Assembly (NCBI GenBank): GCA_902364065.1
Contig: CABJCJ010000021.1
Span: 1-48,733 of the forward strand
Reading direction: 5' to 3'
DNA from: Veillonellaceae bacterium SB90
GTDB taxonomy: Bacteria; Bacillota; Negativicutes; Selenomonadales; Selenomonadaceae
Length of the DNA stretch: 48,733 nt
A program made the translations under genes and the position numbers. The notes beneath the pieces were generated by a model, which worked only from the letters and a program-made list of their open reading frames with translations, searched no databases and was not told the origin of the DNA. Of this stretch, positions 39,015 to 47,853 are shown in pieces; the stretch's first letter is position 1, and every line of letters starts with the position of its first letter.

Positions 39015-40937
39015 ATGATTATAACCCTTGAAAATTTCACCAAGAGCTACGGGGAGAAATGCCTGTTTTCCGGCGTCAACCTCAGCATGGATGAGGGCGA
39101 CAAGGTCGGCATCGTCGGCATCAACGGCACGGGCAAATCAACCTTTCTCAAGGCCATTGCAGGCCTCGTGCCCGTCGACGACGGCACGATGGTCACCATG
39201 CGCGGCCTGCGCATCGAGTACCTCGCGCAGGACAAGGTCTTTGAGCCCGAGAACACCGTGCTCATGGAGGTCTTTCGCGGCATGACGCCGCTGATGGATG
39301 CCCTGCGCGGCTATGAGCTGGCTCTCTCGGCCGCAGCCAAGGCGCCCGATGACGAGGATGTGCAGCGCCGCATCATGCAGTATGCCGAAAAGATCGACGC
39401 GCTTGACGGCTGGCAGGTTGAGAGCACGGCCAAGACCGTCCTGACGAAGCTCGGCATCGGCGATTACACGGCGAAGGTGGGGACGCTCTCAGGCGGCCAG
39501 CAGAAACGCCTGGCTCTCGCGACGGCGCTCATCCAGCCCTGCGATCTGCTGCTGCTCGACGAGCCGACCAACCATCTCGACAGCGAGACAATCGCCTGGC
39601 TCGAGGAATACCTCAAGGCGCAGAAAGGCGCCCTGCTCATGGTCACGCACGACCGCTATTTTCTCGACAATACGGCCACGAAGATCCTCGAGCTCGACAA
39701 GGGCACTGCCTATACGTATACGGGCAATTACACCTCGTTCCTCGAACAGAAGGAAGCGCGCATCGAGCGCGAGACGGCCAGCGAGCAGAAGCGTCAGAAC
39801 TTCCTGCGCAACGAGCTCAAGTGGCTGCGCCGCGGCGCTCAGGCCCGCTCGACGAAGCAGAAAGCCCGCATCGAGCGCTACGAGGAAGTCAAGAACAGGA
39901 AGGTCGACCTTGACCGCAGCACGGTGGAAATCGGTCTCGCGGGCAGCCGCCTCGGCCGTACCGTCATCGAGCTCGACCACGTGACGTACGAGGCGGGCGG
40001 GCGCACCATCGTCAGAGATTTTTCCTACACGGTGCTGCGCCATGACCGTGTGGCCATCCTCGGCCGCAACGGCACGGGCAAGACGACGCTCCTGGACCTC
40101 TTCGCCGGACGCCGCCAGCCGACGAGCGGCACGGTCACCATTGGCCAGACTGTCAAAATCGGCTACTTCACGCAGCGTGCCGTCAAGATGGATGAGCGCC
40201 TGCGGGCCATCGAGTACATCCAGGAGGCCGCGCGCGCCATCACGCTGGCCGATGGGTCGCGCATCTCCGCGAGCGAGCTCATGGAACGCTTCCTGTTCCC
40301 GGGCAGCCTGCAGTGGACGCCAATCGCCCGCCTGTCAGGCGGTGAGAAGCGCCGCCTCTACCTCCTGCGCATTCTCATGGAGGAGCCAAACGTGCTGCTG
40401 CTCGATGAGCCGACGAACGATCTCGACCTCGAGACGATGTCCGTGCTCGAATCGTTCATCGACGATTTCAGCGGCGCCATCCTCTTCGTCTCGCACGACC
40501 GTTTCTTCGTCGACCGCCTGGCTGACAAAGTCTTCGTTTACCAGCCGGATGGCAGCCTGCGCATGTATGCCGGGGGCTACAGCTACTACAAGACCAGGGA
40601 AGCCGAGGAAGAGGCGGCACGCGCCGAAGCCGCGCCCAAGGCGGCCAAGCCTTCGGGTGATAAAGAGGAGGCGGAGAGGGCCGCGCGCCGGGACCGCCCG
40701 GAACGCGCCGCGAAGAAGAAGCTGAGCTTTAGCGAGCAGAAGGAGTATGCAGAAATCGAGGGCGTTATTGCCAGCAAGGAAGGCGAGCTCAAGGTCGTGC
40801 GCCTCGAGATGCAGCAGAACGCCTCCGACTACACGCGACTTTCTGAGCTCGGCCGCGAGGAGACACGCCTGGCTGCAGAGCTCGACCACCTCATGGAGCG
40901 CTGGGCGTACCTCGAGGAGATTGCCGAAAATGAGTAA
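39015..40937 (+). CDS. uup: ABC-F family ATPase (Uup type)
   Basis: A 640-residue soluble protein with two ABC ATPase domains and no membrane segments, as in ABC-F ribosome-associated factors. Domain 1: GINGTGKSTF, LSGGQQKRLALA, LLLDEPTNHLD. The inter-domain arm has the charged linker (LRRGAQARSTKQKARIERYE). Domain 2: GRNGTGKTTLL (about 350), LSGGEKRRLYLL, LLLDEPTNDLD. A charged linker leads to a C-terminal coiled coil (about 565-640; KKLSFSEQKEYAEIEGVI), which is the Uup DNA/ribosome-binding tail. The role is probably in translation or replication-linked ribosome rescue. Confidence 0.92.
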   Translation: MIITLENFTKSYGEKCLFSGVNLSMDEGDKVGIVGINGTGKSTFLKAIAGLVPVDDGTMVTMRGLRIEYLAQDKVFEPENTVLMEVFRGMTPLMDALRGYELALSAAAKAPDDEDVQRRIMQYAEKIDALDGWQVESTAKTVLTKLGIGDYTAKVGTLSGGQQKRLALATALIQPCDLLLLDEPTNHLDSETIAWLEEYLKAQKGALLMVTHDRYFLDNTATKILELDKGTAYTYTGNYTSFLEQKEARIERETASEQKRQNFLRNELKWLRRGAQARSTKQKARIERYEEVKNRKVDLDRSTVEIGLAGSRLGRTVIELDHVTYEAGGRTIVRDFSYTVLRHDRVAILGRNGTGKTTLLDLFAGRRQPTSGTVTIGQTVKIGYFTQRAVKMDERLRAIEYIQEAARAITLADGSRISASELMERFLFPGSLQWTPIARLSGGEKRRLYLLRILMEEPNVLLLDEPTNDLDLETMSVLESFIDDFSGAILFVSHDRFFVDRLADKVFVYQPDGSLRMYAGGYSYYKTREAEEEAARAEAAPKAAKPSGDKEEAERAARRDRPERAAKKKLSFSEQKEYAEIEGVIASKEGELKVVRLEMQQNASDYTRLSELGREETRLAAELDHLMERWAYLEEIAENE

Positions 40938-40996
40938 GATATTCCCCGCAGGGGGATTCTGATACATCCAGATCAACGTTCATCGGGGTATCTTTT
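40937..40996 (+). terminator. Terminator with an alternative hairpin between uup and hexokinase
   Basis: AGATATTCCCCG (40937-40948) can pair with CGGGGTATCT (40984-40993), bulging TT, followed by TTT. The CCCC (40944-40947) can instead pair with the nearby GGGG (40951-40955). The terminator is weak. Confidence 0.5.
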
Positions 40997-41034
40997 GGGT
41001 ACCGGGTAAACAATTGGAAAAGGGGAAGTTTGAC

Positions 41035-42324
41035 ATGGCATTCAACAAGGATCAGTTTGACAGCATCATCAACGAATTCACCGTCGACGGCGGCCGCCTG
41101 CACGAGGTTGCAGCCGATTTCCGCTACGACCTGCGCAAGGGCCTGCAGGACCCGGCAGAATCCTCCCTGCGCATGCTCAAATCGTACGTCGGCCTGCCCA
41201 CGGGTGAGGAAACGGGCGAGTACTTGGCACTCGATTTCGGCGGCACGAACGTGCGCGTGCTGCGCATCCGCCTCGACGGCCACGGCAAATTCGAGGTGCT
41301 CAAGAAAGTTGCCAAGCCGCTGCGCGTCGAAGGCGTCTACGACTTCGTCGGCGAGGGCTCGACGGCAGAGCAGCAGTTTGACTTCATCGCCGAGCTCGTT
41401 GACGAGGCCATCGAAGGCGACCATACGACGAAATACCTGCTCGGGCACACCTTCTCCTTCCCGTCGGAGCAGACGAACCTCTACAACGCCAAGCTCATCA
41501 TCTGGACGAAGGAATTCGCGACGAAGGGCGTTGAGGGCAAGGTCGTAAACGACCTCCTCAAGGAAGCACTGCACCGTCAGGGCATCGACAACGTCGAGCC
41601 GACGGCCGTTATCAACGACACCGTTGCTGTCCTGCTCGCAGCGGCCTATAAGCAGGCCGACACCTACATCGGCTCCATTTATGCGACGGGCCACAACACC
41701 TGCTACTTCGAGCCGTTTGCTGACCAGGCAGAACGCCCGATGATCCTGAACCTCGAATCCGGCGGCTTCATGAAGCTCGCACCGAACCGTTTCGACGCGG
41801 AATTTGACGCGCAGTCCGAGAAACCGGGCGAGCAGCGCCTCGAGAAGATGGTTTCGGGCCGCTACATGGGCGAGCTTTTTGGCATGGCCATTGCTGAGCT
41901 CCTCGGCGAGCAGGGGAAGAAATACGGCTTCACGAGCATCGACATGAGCAACACCATCCTCGATGAGACGCCGGAGCGCGGAGAGGTCAAGGCTATCGTC
42001 AAAGCCAAGACGGGCCATGAACTCGAGACGGCAGACTGCGAGCTCGTGCAGCAGCTTGCCAGCGCCATCGTCGTCCGTTCGGCACGCCTCGTGACGGCTA
42101 CGTACGTCGGCATCATCTGGCAGCTTGCCGGCGACAAGAAGATTGAGAAGCAGCACATCGCCATCGACGGCTCCGTCTATGAGAAGATGCCGCTGGCCAA
42201 GGAAAACATCATGCGCGCCCTCTCTGAGCTGCTCGGTGAAGACGCTGCCGTCGTCGACACAGTCCTCGAAAACGGCGGCTCCGGACTCGGTGCAGCCATT
42301 GCGGCAGCCATGTCCCAGAAATAA
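41035..42324 (+). CDS. Hexokinase (eukaryotic-type family)
   Basis: A 429-residue sugar kinase of the eukaryotic-type hexokinase family rather than the bacterial ROK or Glk families. Seen: phosphate-1 motif ALDFGGTNVRVL (about 63-74), the sugar-binding LGHTFSFPSEQTN (the hexokinase signature region), the catalytic Asp in AVINDTVAVLLAA (about 192) and LESGGFMKL, plus a C-terminal AIDGSVYEK adenosine-binding region. Substrates are probably glucose, fructose or mannose with ATP. The start is ATG 41035, about seven bases after AAAGGGGAAG; a TTG at 41014 lacks a site. It lies between uup and rpoN. Confidence 0.9.
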   Translation: MAFNKDQFDSIINEFTVDGGRLHEVAADFRYDLRKGLQDPAESSLRMLKSYVGLPTGEETGEYLALDFGGTNVRVLRIRLDGHGKFEVLKKVAKPLRVEGVYDFVGEGSTAEQQFDFIAELVDEAIEGDHTTKYLLGHTFSFPSEQTNLYNAKLIIWTKEFATKGVEGKVVNDLLKEALHRQGIDNVEPTAVINDTVAVLLAAAYKQADTYIGSIYATGHNTCYFEPFADQAERPMILNLESGGFMKLAPNRFDAEFDAQSEKPGEQRLEKMVSGRYMGELFGMAIAELLGEQGKKYGFTSIDMSNTILDETPERGEVKAIVKAKTGHELETADCELVQQLASAIVVRSARLVTATYVGIIWQLAGDKKIEKQHIAIDGSVYEKMPLAKENIMRALSELLGEDAAVVDTVLENGGSGLGAAIAAAMSQK

Positions 42325-42364
42325 ATCGGACAAAATAATGGTGTAAAAACACACCGATATGCGG

Positions 42365-42416
42365 TATAATCAAAGGACGGCCACAATATCAGAAAGGATA
42401 TTGTGAGCCGTCCTTT
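42365..42416 (+). promoter_or_regulatory. -10 box and leader hairpin before rpoN
   Basis: TATAAT (42365-42370) lies just before a strong stem: AAAGGACGG (42372-42380) with CCGTCCTTT (42408-42416), and inside it ACAATATC (42383-42390) with GATATTGT (42397-42404). If the -10 is used, the rpoN mRNA would begin with this hairpin. It may also end hexokinase transcription. Confidence 0.5.
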
Positions 42417-42478
42417 GACGTATTCGGAATTGAGAAATTCACGGTGCATCCCGCAGCGTGAGAAAGGAGGGGCTTACC

Positions 42479-43837
42479 ATCGAAACGTCCTTGCAAATGA
42501 ACCTGTCCCAGCGCCTGTCCATGACGGTGCAGCTGCAGCAGGCCATCCAGATCCTGCAATTTTCGGCACAGGAATTGCGTGCTGCCATTGAAAAAGAATA
42601 TTTGGAAAATCCCGTACTCGAGATGGATTACCACGACGAGGCGATGCAGGCCGCTCCCGACGCCCCGCAGGATACGAGCATTGCCGCGCTCTCCGATTAT
42701 CTCGGCGGCGACGGCAAGCAGCCCGGGTATTTCGTCGACGATAAAGAAAAGAATTTTGAGGCCGCTGCGCCACAGTACACGACGCTTGAGGATGAACTGC
42801 TCGAACAGGTCAACTTCACCTTCAAAGACGAGGCGGAACGCGCAATCGCGACGTTCATTGTCGGCTCCATCAGCAGCCAGGGCTATCTGACCGTACCCGT
42901 GGCGGAAATCGCGCGGGCCACGCAGTCGGATGTTGCCTTGGTGGAAAAGGTCCTCGCGCGCGTCCAGGAATTTGATCCCGCTGGTGTCGCGGCCCGTGAC
43001 CTGGCGGAATGCTTGCGCCTGCAGGCCAAGCGGCAGGGCATCTATGAAGGGCTCGTCGCGGCCATCATCGATCGCCATCTTGACGAGGTGGCCGAGGCCC
43101 GCATCAAGGAAATCGCAGCAGCTGAGCACTGCCGTCCGGCCGATGTGCAGGTCGGCATCGACATCGTGCGCCGCCTCGACCCGAAGCCGGGCAGCGCGTA
43201 CGGCGAAGGCTCGCCCGTCACCATCACGCCCGATGTCGTCGTGCACCGCGCCGAAGATGGCAGCTACAAGGTCGAGATCGAGGATCAGTACGTGCCGCAT
43301 CTGCAGATTTCGGCACTCTACCGTCAGGCCGACAACTTCGATGCCTCGACGCGTAAGTACATCACGAAACGCCTCAATGCAGCAGCTTGGCTCATCAACA
43401 GCATCGAGCAGCGCCGCCAGACGATCTGCCATGTCGTCGAGGAAATCGTGCGCCGTCAGCACGATTATCTTGAAAAGGGGAGGGCATACCTGCATCCCAT
43501 GACGATGAAGGAAGTCGCCGACGCCATCGGCGTCCACGAATCCACTGTCAGCCGCGCCGTGGCCAACAAATACGTCGAGATGCCCGGCGGCATCGCCGCC
43601 CTGCGCAGCTTCTTTACCGCACGCCTGCCCGGTGCCGGCAGCGAAGAATTCGCCGCCAGCCAGGCCAAGGCCGCCATCGAGAAACTCATCAAGGAAGAAG
43701 ACTCAAAAAAGCCCCTGTCCGACCAGAAACTCTGCACCCTGCTCAAGAACCAGGGCCTCGACCTCTCGCGCCGCACCGTCATGAAATACCGCGAACAGCT
43801 CGGCTACGCCTCCTCCGTCAAACGCAAACGTTATTGA
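42479..43837 (+). CDS. rpoN: RNA polymerase sigma-54 factor
   Basis: A 452-residue RpoN. N-terminal Gln-rich activator-interaction region (LSQRLSMTVQLQQAIQILQFSAQEL), the core-binding middle domain, the central HTH (KEVADAIGVHESTVSRAVANKYVEMPGG) and the RpoN box, here SRRTVMKYRE (canonical ARRTVAKYRE). It binds -24/-12 promoters and needs activators such as LevR. The start is unusual: a strong AAAGGAGGGG ends eight bases before ATC 42479, where family proteins begin (xETSLQ). The only upstream in-frame start, GTG 42458, has no ribosome site of its own. The next in-frame candidate is TTG 42491. Confidence 0.93.
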   Translation: METSLQMNLSQRLSMTVQLQQAIQILQFSAQELRAAIEKEYLENPVLEMDYHDEAMQAAPDAPQDTSIAALSDYLGGDGKQPGYFVDDKEKNFEAAAPQYTTLEDELLEQVNFTFKDEAERAIATFIVGSISSQGYLTVPVAEIARATQSDVALVEKVLARVQEFDPAGVAARDLAECLRLQAKRQGIYEGLVAAIIDRHLDEVAEARIKEIAAAEHCRPADVQVGIDIVRRLDPKPGSAYGEGSPVTITPDVVVHRAEDGSYKVEIEDQYVPHLQISALYRQADNFDASTRKYITKRLNAAAWLINSIEQRRQTICHVVEEIVRRQHDYLEKGRAYLHPMTMKEVADAIGVHESTVSRAVANKYVEMPGGIAALRSFFTARLPGAGSEEFAASQAKAAIEKLIKEEDSKKPLSDQKLCTLLKNQGLDLSRRTVMKYREQLGYASSVKRKRY

Positions 43838-43843
43838 GCTCAA

Positions 43844-43988
43844 GGACCTCATCCACCGCTATCGCGGTCCCCCTTCCCCAATGGGGAAGGCTTTGGGCTT
43901 GAGCCCTTCGGCAGAACCTGCAAACCTTGCAAAGCGCGCAGCCTTCCCCGCGCACGGGGAAGGTGCCCCGAAGGGGCGGAAGAGGTCC
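43844..43988 (+). repeat. Multi-hairpin interspersed repeat, copy B
   Basis: A 145-bp unit just after rpoN, in the opposite orientation to copy A. Ends are GGACCTCATCCACC and GGCGGAAGAGGTCC. Hairpins: ACCGC/GCGGT with loop TATC (TGAC in copy A), CTTCCCC/GGGGAAG, and CCCC-GAA-GGGG. Stem sequences change on both sides between copies while pairing is kept. Confidence 0.85.
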
Positions 43989-44083
43989 TTGAGCTGGCGG
44001 GAAAGAACAATGCCTGACTGTGAGTTTTTGCATGCGGCGCAGCCCCGTGCACGGGCGCGAAGCGCGGGATGCCGGTGGCATCC

Positions 44084-44118
44084 CCGGAGAAGGTGCCCCG
44101 AAGGGGCGGAAGAGGTCC
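44084..44118 (+). repeat. Partial repeat, copy C
   Basis: The right-hand terminal segment of the repeat, GAAGGTGCCCCGAAGGGGCG followed by GAAGAGGTCC, recurs 130 bases beyond copy B. The sequence between (43989-44083) contains GC-rich hairpins (GATGCCGG / GGCATCC) but no gene. Confidence 0.75.
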
Positions 44119-44259
44119 TTGGCATGAAAATCGAACCCTAACCCTGTATACCTTATATACGCGCACTGCATACAAAAGACGAACATAGAGGGAACTAGTG
44201 AAAAACGTATCAAAAACCCCGTACACAATAATAAATTTCGCAAAAATGATAGAAAAGGC

Positions 44260-44287
44260 TTGAAAACCATCAGAAAAGTGATATGAT
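44260..44287 (+). promoter_or_regulatory. ndh promoter
   Basis: TTGAAA (44260-44265), 16-base spacer, TATGAT (44282-44287). A leader of about 200 bases runs to the ATG at 44491; no known riboswitch recognised in it. Confidence 0.7.
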
Positions 44288-44490
44288 AATAGCCGTAGGC
44301 AAGTTAAGACCATCGTCTAGCCGAGTAAGTTAAAAAAAGCACGTTCTATGACTATGTGTATGTGTATGTAGCGGGAATGCGTGAAAGAGAATTACGGAAT
44401 CATCCCTTTTTTTTGGACATAAAAGTTCATGTTTTCACTTTCACAAACTCTGCACCATTCTCGTTCCGGTATCTTAGGGAGGAAATCATC

Positions 44491-45750
44491 ATGGCAGATC
44501 AGAAACCAAGAATCGTAATCGTCGGTGCAGGCTTTGGCGGCGTCAAAGCGGCAAAGCTCTTTGCCAAGCAGGATGTAAATGTCACAATCATCGACCGCCA
44601 CAACTTCCAGCTGTTCCAGCCGCTGCTCTATCAGGTATCGACGGCTGTCCTCTCCACGGACGAAATCGCTTATCCGATCCGCACGTTCTTCCGCAAGAAC
44701 AACAACGTTGAATTCTTTATGGCGAAAGCACAGGGCGTTGATCAGGCCCGCAAGGTCGTCAAGACGAACCATGGCGAGATTCCGTACGATTACCTTATCC
44801 TCTCGGCCGGCGCCACGACGAACTTCTTCGGCATGAAGAGCGTTGAGGAAAATTCCTACGGCATGAAGACGCTGCAGGAAGCCCTGCACATCCGCAACCA
44901 CGTGCTGCACATGTTCGAGCGTGCCAACAAGAGCAAGGATCCGGAAGAACGCCGCCGCATGCTGACGTTCGTTGTCGTTGGCGGCGGCCCGACGGGCATC
45001 GAGGAATCCGGTGCTCTCTCCGAGCTCATCGAGATCCAGAAAAAAGAATTCCATCATCTCGACTTCAGCGAAGTCAGCGTCAAGCTCATCGAGGCTACGC
45101 CGAACGTCCTGCCGATGGTCGCGCCGAACCTCCGCGAGCATGCCGTCAAGGTCCTGCGCCATAAAGGCGTCGATGTCATGCTGAGCACGCAGGTCGTGGA
45201 TTACGATGGCAAGGATCTTAAGCTCAAGGATGGCTCTGCGATTCCGACGAACACCGTCATCTGGGCAGCCGGTGTCAAGGCCGTGCCGTTCATCGCTGAT
45301 TGCGGCGGCGAAGTTGACCGCGGTGGCCGCATCATCGTCAACGAGAAGCTGCAGGTCGAAGGCAGCGAGAACGTCTTTGCCATCGGCGACTGCGCACACT
45401 TCCAGCACGGCACGGAACGCCCGCTGCCGACGGTTGCGCCGGTTGCCATGCAGGAAGCACAGATTGCCTTCAACAATATCATGCGCCTGATTCGCGGCGA
45501 CAAGAACCTCGAAGACTTCCACTACAAGGATCTTGGTGCCATGGCCACGATTGGCCGCGGCGAAGCCGTCGTCGATAAGACGAAGATCAACCCGCAGATG
45601 ACGGGCTTCATCGCCTGGTGCGCATGGATGTTTGTCCATCTTCTCCGCCTGGCTGGTGCACATGCCAACTTCACGGTTGCACTCAAGTGGACTTGGAACT
45701 TCTTCTCGGGCACGCGCCTCGGCCGCATCATTACGAATATCCAGCCGTAA
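44491..45750 (+). CDS. ndh: Type II NADH:quinone oxidoreductase
   Basis: A 419-residue flavoprotein of the NDH-2 family: transfers electrons from NADH to the quinone pool without pumping protons. FAD motif IVIVGAGFGGVKAA (residues 8-21), NAD motif FVVVGGGPTGIEESG (about 162-176), quinone-site segments HNFQLFQPLLYQVSTAVLS and NVFAIGDCAHF, and a C-terminal amphipathic membrane anchor (WCAWMFVHLLRLAGAHANF). The start at ATG 44491 follows AGGGAGG. Monocistronic with promoter and terminator. Confidence 0.95.
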   Translation: MADQKPRIVIVGAGFGGVKAAKLFAKQDVNVTIIDRHNFQLFQPLLYQVSTAVLSTDEIAYPIRTFFRKNNNVEFFMAKAQGVDQARKVVKTNHGEIPYDYLILSAGATTNFFGMKSVEENSYGMKTLQEALHIRNHVLHMFERANKSKDPEERRRMLTFVVVGGGPTGIEESGALSELIEIQKKEFHHLDFSEVSVKLIEATPNVLPMVAPNLREHAVKVLRHKGVDVMLSTQVVDYDGKDLKLKDGSAIPTNTVIWAAGVKAVPFIADCGGEVDRGGRIIVNEKLQVEGSENVFAIGDCAHFQHGTERPLPTVAPVAMQEAQIAFNNIMRLIRGDKNLEDFHYKDLGAMATIGRGEAVVDKTKINPQMTGFIAWCAWMFVHLLRLAGAHANFTVALKWTWNFFSGTRLGRIITNIQP

Positions 45751-45782
45751 GTAATTCGCTAAACAGCATTACGGTTCATGCC

Positions 45783-45811
45783 ATCTCCCGGCGAAAACCG
45801 GGAGATTTTTA
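45783..45811 (+). terminator. ndh terminator
   Basis: ATCTCCCGG (45783-45791) pairs with CCGGGAGAT (45798-45806), followed by T-run. Confidence 0.88.
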
Positions 45812-45971
45812 GTAGAAACAATTGTTTTTGCAAAAGAGGCAGGATTTCTCTGTAAGCATGCAGAATAAAGAACAAAAAAAGTTATGCTATAAATAATTTT
45901 TTTCTATTGCGTCGTTTTTTAAGAAAACGGCATCCTACATTAGAAAAACATCTGACCTGTCATAAACGACA

Positions 45972-46000
45972 GGGACAGAATCTAATGGGCTTGTTATGCT
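45972..46000 (+). promoter_or_regulatory. Possible promoter of the TpsB gene
   Basis: GGGACA (45972-45977), 17-base spacer, TATGCT (45995-46000), overlapped by a dyad CCTGTC / GACAGG (45956-45973). The AT-rich stretch from 45811 to here holds no gene. Confidence 0.4.
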
Positions 46001-46036
46001 ATACGTGTAGAATAGTAGAACGATAGGAGTGGTCTT

Positions 46037-47746
46037 ATGAAGAAAATGGGAAAGAAGTGGGGATTGATTGCCGCAGCCATGGCTATCGGCTTGGCTGGTT
46101 CCAATTTTGCAAGTGTTGAAGCTGCCACTACGCCGGACGCTGGTACTCTGATGGGAGAACAGCAGAATAAACATGACTTCGGCAAGCCGGGCGATGTATC
46201 GCTGGGGTCGGCGGATATCAACGTTGAGCAGGAACAGCGTCCGAGCCTCAATCTGCCGGAAAGCCTCAAAGTACAAGTCAACGATTTCAAGATCACGGGC
46301 CAGGACATCTACAGCGAAGACACCCTCAAAGCCTTGCTGGCCGACAAGAAAGGCAAACTCCTGACCTTCAAGGACCTGCAGGATGGTGCCGATACACTGA
46401 CGAAATATTTCCGCGATAAGGGATATATCGCCGCGCACGCCTATCTGCCTGTTCAGAAAATCACCGGTGGTGTCGTGGAGTACTCCGTGGTGGTTGGCCG
46501 TTTCGACGGAATTACCGTCCGGAACAACACGAAGATCCACGACAGCGCCGTCCAGCGTGAAATCCAGTTCCTCAAGAAAGGCGACTACCTGACGAAGGAA
46601 AACCTCGAGCGTGCCGTTTGGCTGCTCTCCGACCTCGCGGGTGCTGACGCCAAGGCGACGCTGACGACGGGCGAGAACCCCGGTACCGTCCATGTGACGC
46701 TCGACCTCAACCCGCACAACGGCAAGCAGGGCCTGTTCTCCATCGACAACTACGGCAACCGCTCGACCGGCTACAACGAATACGGTCTCGATTACGACTT
46801 CCTGAACCTCGCACGTGAAGGCGACCATCTGGCCGTCGGCATCACGACGACGGGCAACGAGCTCTTCAACTGGGGCGCGAACTACACGATCCCGGTCATC
46901 CGCGACGGCATGCGCCTCACGGCCGGCTACAACGTGCTGACGTACCAGCTCGGCGATGAATTCGAAGGCCTCGACGCCGTTGGTCATTCCCGCATCGCTT
47001 CGCTCGGCCTCGACTACGCCATCCAGCGCAGCCAGCGCCACAACCTTTACACGGGCCTGCGCTACGAGCACAGCGATATCCAGGATGAATATCGTGCTTT
47101 GAACATGACGTATGCGGACAAGACGGGCAATGCCGCCGTATTCTCGCTCTACGGCGACGAACAGGACCGCAAGGGCGCCACGGATTGGCGCGTCGAATAC
47201 AAATGGGGCCATATTGGCAATGATGCAGAATTCAGCGCTTTTGATGCATCACCGACCACGCTCGGCACTTACCAGAAGATCCGTGCCAACATCCTGCGCC
47301 GCCAGAACTTCAACAATCGTCTCTATCTGCTGCTTTCCGCCCGCGGACAGTACGCGTTCAACAATCTCGACTCCTCGGAGCATTTCTCCCTCGGCGGCCC
47401 CTATGGCGTCCGCGCTTATCCGACGAGTGAAGCTTCGGGCGACATGGGCTATCTGACGCGTGCCGAACTGCGCTGGCTCCTGCCGCTCGGCGCACAGGAT
47501 CAGCAGCTCCATCTCGCGACCTATCTCGAGCATGGCGGTGTCTGGATGAACAAAGACAATGATGCCATTGGTAACCCGAAGAACCATCGCAACCTCCAGG
47601 GCATTGGCCTCGGCCTCATCTGGTCCCGCTGGGAAGACTGGTTCCTGCGCCTCGACTATGCGTGGAAGCTCGGCTCGGAAGAACCCACGAGCGATACGAG
47701 CCATACGGGCGGCCACTTCTGGATCCGCGGCGGCGTCTACTTCTGA
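46037..47746 (+). CDS. TpsB two-partner secretion pore (ShlB/FhaC family)
   Basis: A 569-residue outer-membrane transporter. Signal peptide (1 to about 30, ending VEAA). Two POTRA domains: about 80-155 (VNDFKITGQDIYSEDTLKALL...YFRDKGYIAAHAYLP) and about 155-235 (GRFDGITVRNNTKIHD...VHVTLDLNP). A beta-barrel follows (about 240-569) with the conserved GGPYGVRAYP segment (about 453; VRG(Y/F) motif in relatives) and a C-terminal aromatic strand ending VYF, typical of outer-membrane proteins. It should export a large TpsA adhesin or hemolysin; none is complete in the window. AGGAG precedes the ATG. This protein requires an outer membrane. Confidence 0.93.
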   Translation: MKKMGKKWGLIAAAMAIGLAGSNFASVEAATTPDAGTLMGEQQNKHDFGKPGDVSLGSADINVEQEQRPSLNLPESLKVQVNDFKITGQDIYSEDTLKALLADKKGKLLTFKDLQDGADTLTKYFRDKGYIAAHAYLPVQKITGGVVEYSVVVGRFDGITVRNNTKIHDSAVQREIQFLKKGDYLTKENLERAVWLLSDLAGADAKATLTTGENPGTVHVTLDLNPHNGKQGLFSIDNYGNRSTGYNEYGLDYDFLNLAREGDHLAVGITTTGNELFNWGANYTIPVIRDGMRLTAGYNVLTYQLGDEFEGLDAVGHSRIASLGLDYAIQRSQRHNLYTGLRYEHSDIQDEYRALNMTYADKTGNAAVFSLYGDEQDRKGATDWRVEYKWGHIGNDAEFSAFDASPTTLGTYQKIRANILRRQNFNNRLYLLLSARGQYAFNNLDSSEHFSLGGPYGVRAYPTSEASGDMGYLTRAELRWLLPLGAQDQQLHLATYLEHGGVWMNKDNDAIGNPKNHRNLQGIGLGLIWSRWEDWFLRLDYAWKLGSEEPTSDTSHTGGHFWIRGGVYF

Positions 47747-47853
47747 TCCGCAGCCCCGAATCTCATTCTACACGATCATAAACGGCGAGGCAGTTCCGGG
47801 CCTCTCCCGAGGAGTTTGCTCCAGGCAAACCTCCAGTAAAGAAGGTGAAAGCA

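Noticed and set aside
40891..42354. 487-codon minus-strand open frame over the hexokinase gene
   Set aside because: Shadow of the hexokinase gene; no domain and no promoter or ribosome site.
43818..44313. Minus-strand frames in the rpoN-ndh gap
   Set aside because: They are made of the hairpin repeats and have no protein-like composition.
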